A stretch of 64,000 nucleotides of DNA from NCBI GenBank assembly GCA_963556195.1, contig OY744551.1, positions 10,497,201 to 10,561,200 on the forward strand. Reading direction: 5' to 3'. Positions within the stretch are counted from its first letter, which is position 1; every line of letters begins with the position of its first letter. Positions 10,787 to 21,252 of this stretch are shown in pieces. The notes under the pieces were generated by a model that had not been told where the DNA came from, did no database searches, and was given only the letters and a program-made list of their open reading frames with translations. The position numbers and the translations under genes are program-made. Origin of the DNA: Sepiola atlantica (lineage: Eukaryota > Mollusca > Cephalopoda > Sepiida > Sepiolidae).

Positions 10787-12715
10787 TATGTAACACATCG
10801 CTCAATAAGTCCTGAGCCTAATTAAACCAACTTTTAGGCAAAATTAAACTTTATTCATCAATTCTCTTTCTAGAGAGATACACTGATTCCAACGCTTCTC
10901 TAACGATTCGATGCCTTTTTTTGCAGAAAGATTTTTCTTTCGCCCCAAAATACACCTCAGTTTCAGATATCATTTCTTCGCTGGAGCCAAATCTTTACCT
11001 GGAGCATTCTTTTGAGACCTGCAAATGGTCGGTACTTGTTGGGGGCAAGATCTGGAGATTAGGGTGGGTGCGGAAGCAATTCAAAGTGCAATTCCTGTAG
11101 TTTTGACATCGTTGCGATTGACTTTTGACACGGTGCATTGTCTTGGTGAAAGAGCACTTCTTTTTTTCATTTGTGAGAGTTTTAACGCTATATAATATTC
11201 GCTGTTGCTGGTTCTTTTTTCTTTTTTCATGATAATCGATGAACAAAATACCTTGCACATCCCAAAATACAAAAGCGCAAAACTTTGCCTTCTGATGTCT
11301 GCGTCTTTGGACGGCTTTCACCGGCTGCTGTCCACTTAGTTGACTTCTCGATTTGTCTACAGAGTGAAGTGGCAGATCCATGTTTCATCCATTGTCACAT
11401 ATTGGCACAAAAACTCCTTTTTGTTGCGTTAAAAAAGTTGCAAACAACGCTCTGAATCGTCGACACGTTGATTTTGATTGACTGAACAAACGTGGTACCC
11501 ACTTTGAACACAGATTTCACATTTGTGTCTGTATAACATTGAAAGTCAGCATACCATCTTTTAAGCGTTGTTTCTGACAGAGCAGAGTGTGACTAACACT
11601 TATCAAGCTATTACTTTGCTTGAACAGTATTTTTTCCCATCATAAATCGTTGACACATTGTTTTTGATCGACCGCGAGCAAATGCGGCACCCACTTCAAC
11701 GCAGCTTTCTCATTGACAAATGTTTATGCAAAATGGTGAATACACTGCCTTCTGATATCTCATGCAACTTCAATTGACCAAAACAATTTTTTTTTTTTAA
11801 ACATAGTTCACCCCAAACAAGGCAGGCCGCCACTGTAGCCGTAAGGGGCTACTGAAAAAAAGGGCGAAAGTTGTGAAGGGGGGGGGGGGTGTCAACCTAA
11901 ATTGAGAGCTGGGCAGCGAGATGTCTGTTTACATTAGTTTTAAATTTCTGCATGTCAGTACCGTTAGGAAAACAGGGAGCAGGGAGGGAGTTCCAGAGTT
12001 CAGCAGCACGATGGAAAGAAGCTTTTGAAGTAGAAAGCTCTATGGCATCTGGGAAACTCCACAGTGAATGGATGGGATTTAGCAGATTGTCGGGTTGGTC
12101 TAGTGAATTTATGTCGTGGGGGTACCAGAGCAGCAAGTTCATCAGAGCACAATCCATTGAAGTACTTGTAAAACAGGCACAAGGAGACAACATTGCGGCG
12201 ATGGGGCTAGAGCTTGATGGATAGTGAAGGACCTATCAAGTTGGTGAAACTTTTTTGGACCTTGTCTAAGAGGGAGAGACTAGTGGATGAGGTACCAGCC
12301 AAGATGTGGCAAAAATACTCCATGCATGGGCGGATGGTGGCTTTGTAGAGATATAGAATAATGTCAAGTGTAAGAAGTTTACTAGCACGGTAGAGGGAGA
12401 ACACCTTCTTTGCAGCAGCCTAGGCAATGTCTTCAATGTATTTATTGTGGACTTTTTTTATGTTTTCTGGGACAATTGTCAAATTTGGGCGACTTGAGCA
12501 TTCTGCATCATTTGTGTCTGTACGACAGTGTTTAAAGTCATTATAACATCTCTTAACAGTTTTTTCTGATGGAGCAGAGTCCGAATAACACTTATCAAGC
12601 CATTGCTTGAACAGTATTTTTCCCATCAGAAAGCAATGCTTTATCAACACACAAAATTCAGATTTAACCATCGTTTTGAAAATTTGCAACAACAGCTTCA
12701 CTTAAATAACTGTAA
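10787..12715 (-). mobile_element. Decayed mariner transposon, split by a LINE
   Basis: On the minus strand the transposase motifs appear in order: an N-terminal helix-turn-helix block (LIKHCFLMGK and QWLDKCYSDSAPSEKTVKR, 12701-12540), then a second diverged N-terminal stretch at 11450-11650, MDETWI (11392-11375), HQDNAP (about 11148-11131) and SPDLAP (about 11055). Of the DD34D triad the first two Asp are kept. The third, normally in an APSDY-like block, reads NKYRPF, so that Asp is lost. Stops, frameshifts and a LINE inserted at 11805-12427 show that it is dead. The end near 10787 begins AACACATCGCTCAATAAG. Confidence 0.85.
11805..12427 (-). mobile_element. CR1/Jockey-like LINE 3' end nested in the mariner
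   Basis: On the minus strand it encodes LYRASKLLTLDIILYLYKAT..PCMEY, then FYKYFNGLCSDELAALVP, then ELWNSLPAPCFP and NVNRHLAAQL: the post-RT C-terminal region of a CR1/Jockey-type pol. The element's 3' end on this strand is the T-run/AACATAGTTCACCCCAAACAAGG block at about 11790-11820. It is 5' truncated and frameshifted. Mariner sequence on both sides shows that the LINE arrived later. Confidence 0.8.
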
Positions 12716-12928
12716 TTTTTAAACTAATAATCCGATTGGGCTCAAATCTTGATGGATGATGTCACAAAAAGATGTCACAAAAGGATGATGTCACAAAAGG
12801 ATGACGCCCTTCATCACAACAAGAGGAGATACTTCATGACGCACTTAAAGAGAGAGTTGCAAAGAGAAAGGGACGAGAGAGGGAGTGGGCAGAGGCATAA
12901 ACAAAAAATTGATTTTTATCAAGGAAAT

Positions 12929-12963
<35 letters not shown>

Positions 12964-12964
12964 A

Positions 12965-13260
12965 CTAGAAAAATACCCGTCCCAGGACGGATAAAATGAA
13001 TTCACCAAAACAGAACAGTTTTGCACCACTTTTATGTCCCATTACGAAGATTAAAATCAAGATATAATGATACTAAACCTTATGTCTAGAATTCTTATTG
13101 CAATTTTGATCAAAATCCATTACATGATTTTGATTCTAGAAAATGTCTTAAATTTCAGGCTTAAGCTTAAGGGGTCTTAAGAAGAAATTGAAATTCAGGG
13201 AATCTTGATTAATTGATGTCTGATGGCTATGCATCAAATTCAATGCAAATCTTGTATATC
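12965..13260 (-). mobile_element. Helitron-like element, copy 2 (minus)
   Basis: The reverse complement ends with the hairpin CCGTCCTGGGACGG, an 8-nt spacer and CTAG, followed by T, as Helitron 3' ends do. Inward of it lies the shared block GACATAAAAGTGGTGCAAAAC. Interior sequence matches 3700-3900 and 38560-38750. It abuts an (AT)n tract at 12927-12962. Confidence 0.62.
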
Positions 13261-13339
13261 ACTCTCTAATGGGGAAAAAAAACTATATTAAATGGTCCTT
13301 TTATAAATTCAAAAACTTAATATTTAGAATAATTAGAAA

Positions 13340-13630
13340 ACTTAATATTCATGTCCTTTTTTTTTTCTTTTTTTTTCTTTTTCTTTTTATGTCTTTTTTT
13401 GCTTTTCCCTTTTTTTGCTTTCCTTTTTTTTGTTTTTTCCTTTTATGTTTTTCCTTTTTTTGTTTTTTCCTTTTATGTTTTTCCTTTTGTTTTTTCCTTT
13501 TTTTGTTTTTTTTTCTTTACTTTTTTTCTTTTTGTTTTTCCTTTTTTTGTTTTTCTTTTATTTGCTTTTTTACTTTTCTTCTTACTTAGTTTCTTTCCTC
13601 CTCTATTTCTGCCATAAATAAAAAAAAAAA
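13340..13630 (+). repeat. Pyrimidine-rich low-complexity tract before exon d
   Basis: T-rich DNA with a loose TTTTTGTTTTTCCTTTTATG periodicity of about 20-40 bp. It lies immediately upstream of the acceptor of exon d and can act as an extended polypyrimidine tract. Phe-rich open frames in it are artefacts. Confidence 0.85.
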
Positions 13631-13666
13631 TCACAAATTGTTGGAAATTTGTGTTTACCTTTCCAG

Positions 13667-13825
13667 GTGCATCGGATTGGCAGCAATCCACTGATGAATC
13701 GGTTCTTACCTGGAAGAAGATCCCCAATTTAGAAACAGGAACATCTTACGAGTTCCGTCTGGTCGCAACAAATGGGATGGAATCTCGTCCAAGTGCTGTG
13801 GAAGTGGCCACAACCCATGGATATT
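13667..13825 (+). CDS. L1CAM/neuroglian-like protein, exon d: second half of FN3 domain 2
   Basis: Acceptor CCTTTCCAG and donor GTAAGT, phase 1 on both sides. It encodes residues 144-195. FN3 marks are IPNLETGTSYEFRLVATNG (161-179) with the Leu164/Tyr170 core pair, closing in EVATTHGY. 'L..GT.YE.R.VA.NG' is the usual signature of the last FN3 domain in neuroglian and L1-type proteins. About ten residues separate the domain end from the membrane helix in the next exon, so this domain sits directly on the membrane. Confidence 0.9.
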
Positions 13826-13995
13826 GTAAGTAAACTTTCGGATTTTCATTCTCCTCATTGTTAGGTTTTACGGCATCTCATTTGTCAGCGGATCATTTTA
13901 GGTCAAAACTGTAAATGTTTTGAATACGATTTGTTCGTAGAATTATTTCTTTTGTAGACGTAAATTTTTATGACAAATAGTCTGTAAACGATATT

Positions 13996-14282
13996 TTCTA
14001 TTTAACTCATAGATGCAGTCTGGACAGGTACTACCACGACTCTGTCAGGGTGGACCTAGGAGTACTAGTTACTAAGGGGGTGACTCCCCACTCCTCAAAG
14101 CTCCCAAATTGGAGTCTCACCACTGGAGGTCTGGGTATAACCTTAAAAGACATCCAGTGGTGAGGCCTCCTTTTGGGAGCTGTGGGAAATGTGGAGTTGC
14201 CCCTTAGTTCCCATTGCTCCCAGGTCCACTCTGGCTCGGAGTGGTAGTACCTGTAAGGGCCGCATCTATGGGTTAAATAGAA
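13996..14282. repeat. Foldback repeat of the R1 family, arms about 125 bp
   Basis: The left arm (13996-14130) and right arm (14155-14282) are diverged reverse complements, both containing TATTTAA(C)CCATAG-type ends and the CAGGTACTACCA block. A single related arm is at 49884-50040. The structure could fold into a long imperfect hairpin in the pre-mRNA. Confidence 0.8.
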
Positions 14283-14464
14283 CCTACTGGCGATACCAAA
14301 TCAGGCTGTCTGAAGTTATTGACTTCCTGACTCAAAATGCATCAAACATTGATGTTTTATTGGGTTTTTTTTCCTTTGAAAAACTCAATCATGTTCTGCA
14401 AAATCCAAAACAAACGACAATTTCCCTCCCTCCCCTCTTTATCCACCCCTTTCACTCAACCAAA

Positions 14465-14665
14465 CACAATGAATACTTAAACATATAAAGAACTTGAAGC
14501 ATAAAAACCTTCACCAAAATGATCAGATTTGGCATTAAATAAACCGAAAAAGGTTGGTATGCCGTAAAACAAAACAACCAAACCAAAAACCATGATTAAA
14601 CATTTGAAGATATAAAGAACTTGAAGCATAAAAACCTTCACCAAAATGACGACAATTCAAAATAC
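14465..14665 (-). repeat. R1 dispersed repeat, minus copy with local duplication
   Basis: The reverse complement matches the 127-bp unit at 58-397. The block ATATAAAGAACTTGAAGC occurs twice (14485 and 14614), so a partial tandem copy exists here too. Confidence 0.8.
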
Positions 14666-15169
14666 CAAAGCTCTTAACTAATGATTATAAATGACCCACT
14701 GACTTAAGACTCAAATGAAGGATATTTCCTTCTACATTCATCGCATGAAATGACCCGAAAAGGGTTGATGTGCCATTAAGCAATATCTTACCTTACCTCA
14801 CCACTGGATGCAGTTTTGTGTCACACCCAGAATGGTTGAGCGAGGGGAGAACTTGAATAGTTGAGAGGGGGGGTTAGGAAATAGTGTAGACAGAAGAAAA
14901 AGGGCTGGGTAAAGATTGATTCCTGTGGGGGTGGGGTGGGCCGACCACCTTGCCTAACGGTTTCCGGGGAAGATTAGTGTCGTGCCCCCCCCCCCTCGCG
15001 TGTAAAGAATGTGCTGCTTAATTGATGAGAGGGAGAGATTGTGAATGTCATGATAAGACGAGTTACTACCCTTGAATTATGCAAAAAGTGGACACTATTT
15101 AAGGCAGACATGTGTCAAGTAAGTGAAGCAGTGAATGACTTTGGGTTAGGGTTAGGGGAAACATTAACA
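14666..15169. other. Intron, no recognised element
   Basis: It holds a diverged R1 scrap (about 14745-14790), a C-run at 14986-14996, and otherwise unremarkable sequence. A short GGGTTAGGGTTAGGGG run occurs at 15142-15157, just before the LINE that carries the telomere-like array. Confidence 0.5.
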
Positions 15170-16230
15170 TTTGGAGCTGCACTGTGTGATTAGGGGCCAG
15201 ATTTATAGGGGCATCTTTAGTGAACAGTTGTGTAGCAAGATGTTTGTTCTTGTTACATTTAAATTTCTGCATGTTGCAAGGAAACAGAGCAGGTTAGGGT
15301 TAGGAAATAGAGCAGGTTAGGGTTAGGAAACAGAGCATGGTTAGGGTTAGGAAACAGAGCATGGTTAGGGTTAGGAAATAGAGCAGGTTAGGGTTAAGAA
15401 ATAGAGCAGGTTAGGGTTAGGAAACAGAGCAGGTTAGGGTTAGGAAATAGAGCAGGTTAGGGTTAAGAAATAGAGCAGGTTAGGGTTAGGAAACAGAGCA
15501 GGTTAGGGTTAGGAAACAGAGCATGGTTAGGGTTAGGAAATAGAGCAGGTTAGGGTTAGGAAATAGAGCAGGTTAGTGTTAGGAAATAGAGCAGGTTAGG
15601 GTTAGGAAACAGAGCAGGTTAGGGTTAGGAAACAGAGCAGGTTAGGGTTAGGAAACAGAGCAGGTTAGGGTTAGGAAACAGAGCAGGTTAGGAAATAGAG
15701 CAGGTTAGGGTTAGGAAATAGAGCCGGGGCGGAATTCCAAAGGCAAATGGTCCGAGGGCAGAAACTATTAGAGTAGAAAGTGTTCCGGCATCTGGGGACC
15801 TCTACAGTGAAGGGGTGGGATTTTGTTGCTAGTTGGGTTTATCAGGGTATTTATGTAGAGGGGGTACAAGGGCAGTAGGTTCATCGGAGAACATTCCGTG
15901 GACATATTTGTAAAACAAGCACAAGGATGCAACATTGTGGTGATGGGGCTGGAGTTTAGTAAATAGTGCAGGACTTATTAGAGATTCTTTTTCACCCTGT
16001 CCAAGAGAGAGGGAGAGACTAGTGGTTGGTGCACCAGCCCAAATGTGGCGACAATACTCTATGCATAAGCGAATAGGGGCTTTGTAGAGATATAGGATAC
16101 TGACGTGTGTGAAGTTTTCTAGCCCGGTAGAGAGAGCCTACTTTGTTTGCAGCAGACTTGGTAGTATCTTCTATGTATTCCAATTGATGTTGCCTGTGAG
16201 TGTTAGGCCAAGGACTTCACTTCTTGAGCA
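15170..16230 (-). mobile_element. CR1/Jockey-like LINE 3' end with a tandem array inside
   Basis: Its minus-strand frames match the other copies (landmarks GCCAGATTTATAGGGGC at 15196, AATTCCAAAGGCAAATGG at 15732 and CACCAGCCCAAATGTGGC at 16031). Where other copies read a GGGGAAACA(A)GGAGCAG-type stretch, this one holds the TTAGGG-containing array 15281-15725. Frames are broken. Confidence 0.75.
15281..15725 (+). repeat. TTAGGG-containing minisatellite, about 23-bp unit
   Basis: About 18 tandem units of GGAAACAGAGCAGG plus TTAGGGTTA, with T/C (AAATAG/AAACAG) and CATGG variants. The AAACAGAGCAGG part matches host LINE sequence at this point (compare GGAAACAAGGAGCAGAG at 46073); the TTAGGGTTA part is telomere-type. 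The G-rich strand is the plus strand. Confidence 0.9.
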
Positions 16231-16303
16231 ATCAGCATGTCTGCCTTAAAAAGTCTCCACTTTATGCTAGGATTAAAGTGTGGTATCTGTTTGATCCGAA
16301 GAT

Positions 16304-16807
16304 GGTACAATAATATTGTGGGGTCTGGGTTCGCGCCGGACGTCCATAGAATGAAAATATGTCATAAACCCCTACAAGGGTTTTGGAGATAGACCGCCTC
16401 ATAACGAGATATATTCTGAAACTACATTAACCAGATTAATTAGATAAATATGTTTCAGTTTGAACAAAGGTGGTACAATAATATTGTGGGGTCGGCGTTC
16501 GCGCCGGACGTCCATAGAATGAAAATATGTCATAAACCCCTACAAGGTTTTTGGAGATAGACCGCCTCATAACGAGATATATTCTGAAACTCCATTAACC
16601 AGATTAATTAGATAAATGTGTTTCAGTTTGAAAAAAGGTGGTACAATAATATTGTGGGGTCTTTGTTCGCGCCGGACGTCCATAGAATGAAAATATGTCA
16701 TAAACCCCTACAAGGGTTTTGGAGATAGACCGCCTCATAACGAGATATATTCTGAAAATACATTAACCAGATTAATTAGATAAATATGTTTCAGCTTGAA
16801 CAAAGGT
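16304..16807 (+). repeat. 168-bp tandem repeat, three copies
   Basis: GGTACAATAATATTGTGG starts units at 16304, 16472 and 16640, exactly 168 bp apart. Units are nearly identical and contain the CpG-bearing block TTCGCGCCGGACGTCC. No function is recognised. Confidence 0.95.
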
Positions 16808-16814
16808 GGTACGA

Positions 16815-17245
16815 CTTGGAAAATCTGCACGGAATTTCGAACGGGAACCCTTTGTTTAATCCACGAGAGTAACTTGCTCTCGTTCAGTCAGCTATGATGT
16901 AAGCTTCAGAAGACTGTCCCATGGCGCAACGGATATAAGTGTTAAGTAATAAACAGTTCTAAGTGACAGTCTTTTGGAAGTTGAAGGTTCAATCCTCAGT
17001 ACTGGTGATACTAAAAATACATGGCTGACAGAACAAGAGCAATCTACCTCCATGAATTAAATAAAGGGTTCCGTTCGAAATTCTGTGCAGATTACGGAGT
17101 TCAGCTGAACGATTACTGAGTTCAACAAGACTCCCTTAAAGAAGGCTGGAGGTTACATCGGCCGAAACGTTGTGAGAATAACATCCAAGATGAGAACAGT
17201 AGTCCGAATAATCCAAATTGTCAATATTCATCTAAAAAATTCTGA
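16815..17245 (+). mobile_element. tRNA-like SINE, longest copy (with an inverted scrap in front)
   Basis: A box TGGCGCAACGG at 16922-16932 and B box GGTTCAATCC at 16986-16995 match Pol III consensus boxes. The body runs to the tail CGGCCGAAACGTTGTGAGAA and AGTCCGAATAATCCAAATTG. Positions 16815-16890 carry the same family in reverse orientation (GGGAACCCTTTGTTTAATCC). Other copies or tails are at 10199, 22545, 39360, 41030 and, on the minus strand, 9785 and 40665. Confidence 0.8.
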
Positions 17246-17281
17246 GACATTTATAAATATTATTCTGTCTATCAACAGTTC

Positions 17282-17829
17282 TTAACCAATTCGCCACCCT
17301 AACCCTAACCAATTCGCCACCCTAACCCTAACCAATTCGCCACCCTAACCCTAACCAATTCGCCACCCTAACCCTAACCAATTCGCCACCCTAACCCTAA
17401 CCCTAACCAATTCGCCACCCTAACCCTGACCCTAACCAATTCGTCACCCTAACCCTGACCCTAACCAATTCGCCACCCTAACCCTGAGCCTAACCAATTC
17501 GCCACCCTAACCCTGAGCCTAACCAATTCGCCACCCTAACCCTGACCCTAACCAATTCGCCACCCTAACCCTGACCCTAACCAATTCGCCACCCTAACCC
17601 TGACCCTAACCAATTCGCCACCCTAACCCTGACCCTAACCAATTCGCCACCCTAACCCTGACCCTAACCAATTCGCCACCCTAACCCTAACCAATTCGCC
17701 ACCCTAACCCTAACCAATTCGCCACCCTAACCCTAACCAATTCGCCACCCTAACCCTAACCCTAACCGTAACCAATTCTCCACCCTAACCCTAACCCTAA
17801 CCAATTCGCCACCCTATCCCTGACCCCTT
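17282..17829 (+). repeat. CCCTAA-containing satellite next to the transmembrane exon
   Basis: About 22 units of 23-29 bp combine ACCAATTCGCCA with CCCTAACCCTAA; many units have CCCTGACCCTAA. It is the telomeric C strand on plus, opposite to the array at 15281-15725. It ends 47 nt before exon e. Each unit supplies CTAAC or CTGAC, which match branch-point consensus. Confidence 0.95.
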
Positions 17830-17876
17830 ATTTCCTTCCTGTCTTTGACTGCCTTCTTCTTTTTCTTTACTTTTAG

Positions 17877-18020
17877 TTGTTGGTTTTGCGGGCACCAGTG
17901 CCTGGCTTTACGGAATGTTGGCCTCTTTGTTGGTCATCATTATCGTTGGAATTACGCTGTTCGTGATGCGGAAGAAAATTGCAGATCGAAGACAAAAGAC
18001 CTACCAGAAGAACATGCAAG
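17877..18020 (+). CDS. L1CAM/neuroglian-like protein, exon e: transmembrane segment
   Basis: Acceptor CTTTACTTTTAG and donor GTAAAT, phase 1 on both sides (144 nt). It encodes residues 197-243: a short juxtamembrane stretch VGFAGTSA, a hydrophobic helix from about Trp205 to Met226 (WLYGMLASLLVIIIVGITLF), then a basic stop-transfer block RKK..DRR. The Trp-aromatic start of the helix resembles the WF(I)G start of L1-family transmembrane segments. Orientation is type I: FN3 domains outside, basic residues inside. The exon is too short to appear as a long open frame and was found through splice sites and phase. Confidence 0.9.
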
Positions 18021-18062
18021 GTAAATGCAAAAAAAAAGAAAGTCTTTAATATTTGTTTCTTG

Positions 18063-18405
18063 ATGGATGTGTAATGTGAGTGTTAAAGACAGGCTTAGAT
18101 CTGATGACCTCAGAGGAAGATTAAACGTGGCCAGTATAAGGAGACGTATGCAAAACAGAAGACTTCAATGGTATAGCCATGTTTGAAAAATGGATGTGAG
18201 TTCTTGAAGTTGTAGATGTAGAACGATTGAGGTAGCATGTTCAGTTCACGGGGGGGGACGGCCAAGATAAACATGGAGCAAATGATAAAAATGGACTTAC
18301 GGAAATGAGGGATAAATAAAGACCTGGCCAGAGATAGGTTAATTTCTAAAAGTTGTTCAGTGCATGCTAGCATGTAAAACGGACGTTAAACTGAATACGA
18401 TGATG
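18063..18405 (+). mobile_element. RTE-like LINE C-terminal remnant with GATGAT tail
   Basis: Plus-strand frames give RWMCNVSVKDRLRSDDLRGR, then RRMQNRRLQWYSHV, then a GGRPR.TWS block: the post-RT C-terminus of RTE-like LINEs, with stops between. It ends in CGATGATGAT, the trinucleotide tail usual for such elements. It is a sister copy of 640-840. Confidence 0.75.
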
Positions 18406-18945
18406 ATTTCTTAAAAATTACATTTTTTGTTGCGTCAAAATTTTAAAATGCAGTGTGGGGGTTTGATGGGCTTTAAAAAATTTTGTGTGTGTGGGGGGGG
18501 GACACTCGAATCTAGGGTTAGTGGTAGGTTATCAGTATGCCCCCCCCCCCCAAAGCACAGAATTTATCTCCCATAGCAAAAAAATTTTGTGGTTAACTGG
18601 CGCCAAAAGCTAGAATGACCTGAAAATAGGGGATCATTTTACGTTCAATTTCAAATATTCGCACTGTTGGGACGGGAGATAGGTTGGAAAATTGAAGGTT
18701 GGGGATTCACGTTTGGAAATTCATTTCAATTTCAGATTTTATTTTGCCATTGGCCACTCGTATCCCCGTCTTATACTTTGGAGACATGGGACACATTGGG
18801 AGCACAGAATGAATTAGGGGACATCATCATCATCATCATCATAATCATCATCGTCGTCATCGAATTAGAATTTGGTGGTTGTGGGGAGGAGGAGGAGGGT
18901 GGTGAATGTGGTGTTATACTTTGGCGACTAAAGTTTTTCTTCTTT
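18406..18945. other. Intron with an R4 tail scrap and short simple repeats
   Basis: G- and C-runs (18495, 18540), an R4-type block at 18690-18775 (GGAAATTCATTTCAATTTCAG then CCATTGGCCACTCG), and an ATCATC run at 18824-18853. No exon is seen. Confidence 0.6.
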
Positions 18946-18949
18946 TTTT

Positions 18950-20030
18950 AAAAATTTTGTTCACTGAAACGTAAGGTGCTACTGTGATTATGGGCCAGAT
19001 TTATAGGAGTATTTATTTACCTCCTCCCCAGGAGGTTAGGCACAAGGCCAGTTTTATCTTACTCCCACAAGGTAAGATGTGACCCAAGGTCGGGTCGAGA
19101 AAGTGGGGTTTGAACAGCCAGTGCCCGAGAAGGTGAGCACTCTGGCCATTAAAAATTGCCTGGGCAGCCCCGTCGGCATTCCTCGGTAGGGGCGCCTCAG
19201 GCAGTAAGCAATAAACTTACTCCTCCCCAAAGAGGGGAGGCAAAGCCTGGGAGGGTGGACCTCCTAGAACTGCACAGGACAGACCCATAGACAGGCGTAA
19301 ATCAAGCCCCGAAGGCCAAGACAATACCAGTCTATGGGGTGCAGTATCCATCGGAACAGATACTAAACTTTGATCTTGGCCAAAAGGAGTAGAGAACATC
19401 GTAAGTGGGGATTTTTGCATCAGGATATTTGTTGACATTACATTTAAATTTCTGTATGTTGGGGAAAATGGAGACGGGAAGGAATTCCAAAGAGAAGTGG
19501 TCTGAGGAAAGAAGCTATTAGAGTGCAAAGTTTGCCAACATCTGGGGACGGCTACAGTGAAGGGGTTTGATTTTGCTTCTAGTCTGGTTGATCGAGGGGG
19601 GATGGTATTTACATTTGGGGGGTACAAATGTAGTAAGTTGATGTAAAAGTGCTTGTAAAATGAGCGCAAGGATGCCAAATTACGGTGGTGGGATAGAGCT
19701 GGAGCTTGGTTAAAGATGGGAGAAACTCGTGGTTGGAGTACCAGCCCACATGTGGCAACAGTATTCCGTGCATGGGCAAATGGTGGTTTTATAGAGATAT
19801 AGGACACTGGCAGGTGAGAAGTTTTCTAGCTTGATAGAGGGCGCCTATTTTCTTGACTGCAGATTTGGCAGTATGTTCATGTTTCCTGTGAATGTTAGTT
19901 CGAGGAGTTGTGAAAGTTTTCTTGTAATTGTTAAAGGATGGGAGCTTTGTTTTGGTAGCATTCAATGTGACCATCCATTTTTGGCCCCATTTCACTACAG
20001 ACTGGAGGTCATTTTCTAAGAAGTCGGATA
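18950..20030 (-). mobile_element. CR1/Jockey-like LINE 3' end, with a U2-headed SINE inserted
   Basis: Minus-strand frames contain LVLQPRVSPIF, SHHRNLASLRSFYKHFYINL and TTSLWNSFPSPF, the C-terminal LINE blocks, and further 5' GALYQARKLLT. The element's 3' end (ACTGAAACGTAAGGTGCTACTG at about 18963) and body (from 19397) are separated by the SINE at 19016-19396. It is dead by frameshift. Confidence 0.75.
19016..19396 (-). mobile_element. U2 snRNA-headed SINE, minus copy
   Basis: Read on the minus strand it begins with TTTTGGCCAAGATCAAAG and TAGTATCTGTTC, a close match to the 5' part of U2 snRNA including its branch-point recognition region. About 340 bp of unrelated body follow, with GGAATGCCGACGGGGCTGCC, a B-box-like GTTCAAACCCCAC and a stem-like CTCCTCCCC end. 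It matches 57745-58115 almost throughout. Confidence 0.8.
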
Positions 20031-20984
20031 GATATATATATGCGAAATTTATCGCCCGCTCTAAATTCTAAAATAATTGCTTTTTTATTTATTTTTATTT
20101 TTTTTTATTTTTGTGAACTTTTTCTTTCCGTCTAAAAAAAAAAAAAAAATGTAGAATTTTTTTTTGGGGGGGGGGGGGGGGCTTATTTAGATGAGGTTGT
20201 TAATCTACAATAAAAAAACAATAAAAAAACAAACAAAAAAACTTTTTTTTTTTTATTTATGTAATTGTTATATTACATAGATTTTTTTTTTAATTTAAAA
20301 AATGTAATTTTTAAATAAAAAGATTGATTATCTTGAACATTTCAACTCTCTGACTGAAATGTTTCTACTGGTGCAAAGGCAAAAATAATATGCCGTATTA
20401 CTTTGCTCTGTATTTTTCTTTTTTTTCTTTTTGTTTTTTTTTTTTTGCTATTTTTTTTTCTTTAATTTGTTTTGCTTTCTAATTCCAAACAATATTGATT
20501 CAAATTTTTTATGAAAATTTTATTTTCACTATTTGAAAAATATTTTTTCTTAAAACCGTTCAAAACTTTTTTTAAAGTTTTGTTAGCAGGTGTAACATTT
20601 TAAAAAAAAAGTTTTTTCAAATAATTTCTTAAAACAGTTTTTGTTCTTTGCTTTTAATTTTTTTGTTGTATTTTCAATTCGAAGCTGAAGACGAGATGGA
20701 AATCTTTTCTGCAACGCAAATAAATACGTTCTACAATTTTCTGGACAGATTACCCCGATTTTACGGTAAAAATAAAATATGCAAAAAAACAAAACCACTT
20801 GAGCAAATCCGCCATCCCTAACCCCAGTTGCTGGGAGATAGGAGGGTGTGGCACTTTCTATTCCTTTACATTTGCACCTGCCGTTTAGATGAGAAAATCC
20901 CTTTTAACTTGCTAAAACAAGGCCATCACCAATTGAGCACTTTGTGGTATATACTTTTCTTAATTTATGATGAATGCTATTGAG
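20031..20984. other. AT-rich intron, nothing recognised
   Basis: Long T- and A-runs and a T9-G16 tract at 20157-20181. No coding, splice or RNA signature is seen. Confidence 0.6.
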
Positions 20985-21252
20985 GTGAGTGCCTCCCCGA
21001 GATAACGGGCGCCATCGTGCCGAGTGCTGCCCTGAGATGACGAGCGCCGTCGTGCCGAGTGCCTCCCCGAGATGACGGGCGCCGTCGTGCCGAGTGCCGC
21101 CCCGAGATGACGGGCGCCGTCGTGCCGAGTGCCGCCCCGAGAGGACGGGCGCCGTCGTGCCGAATGCCTCCTCGTGATGACGTACACCCTCGTGCCGAGT
21201 GCCTCCCTGAGATGACAGGCGCCGTCGTGCCGAGTGCCTCCCTGAGATGCTA
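20985..21252 (+). repeat. GC-rich 35-bp minisatellite, about 7 copies
   Basis: The unit contains GTGCCTCCCCGAGATGACGG and GCGCCGTCGTGCCGA, several CpG each, inside otherwise AT-rich intron. Because 35 is not a multiple of 3, the Arg/Pro-rich open frames shift and are not coding. Confidence 0.93.
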
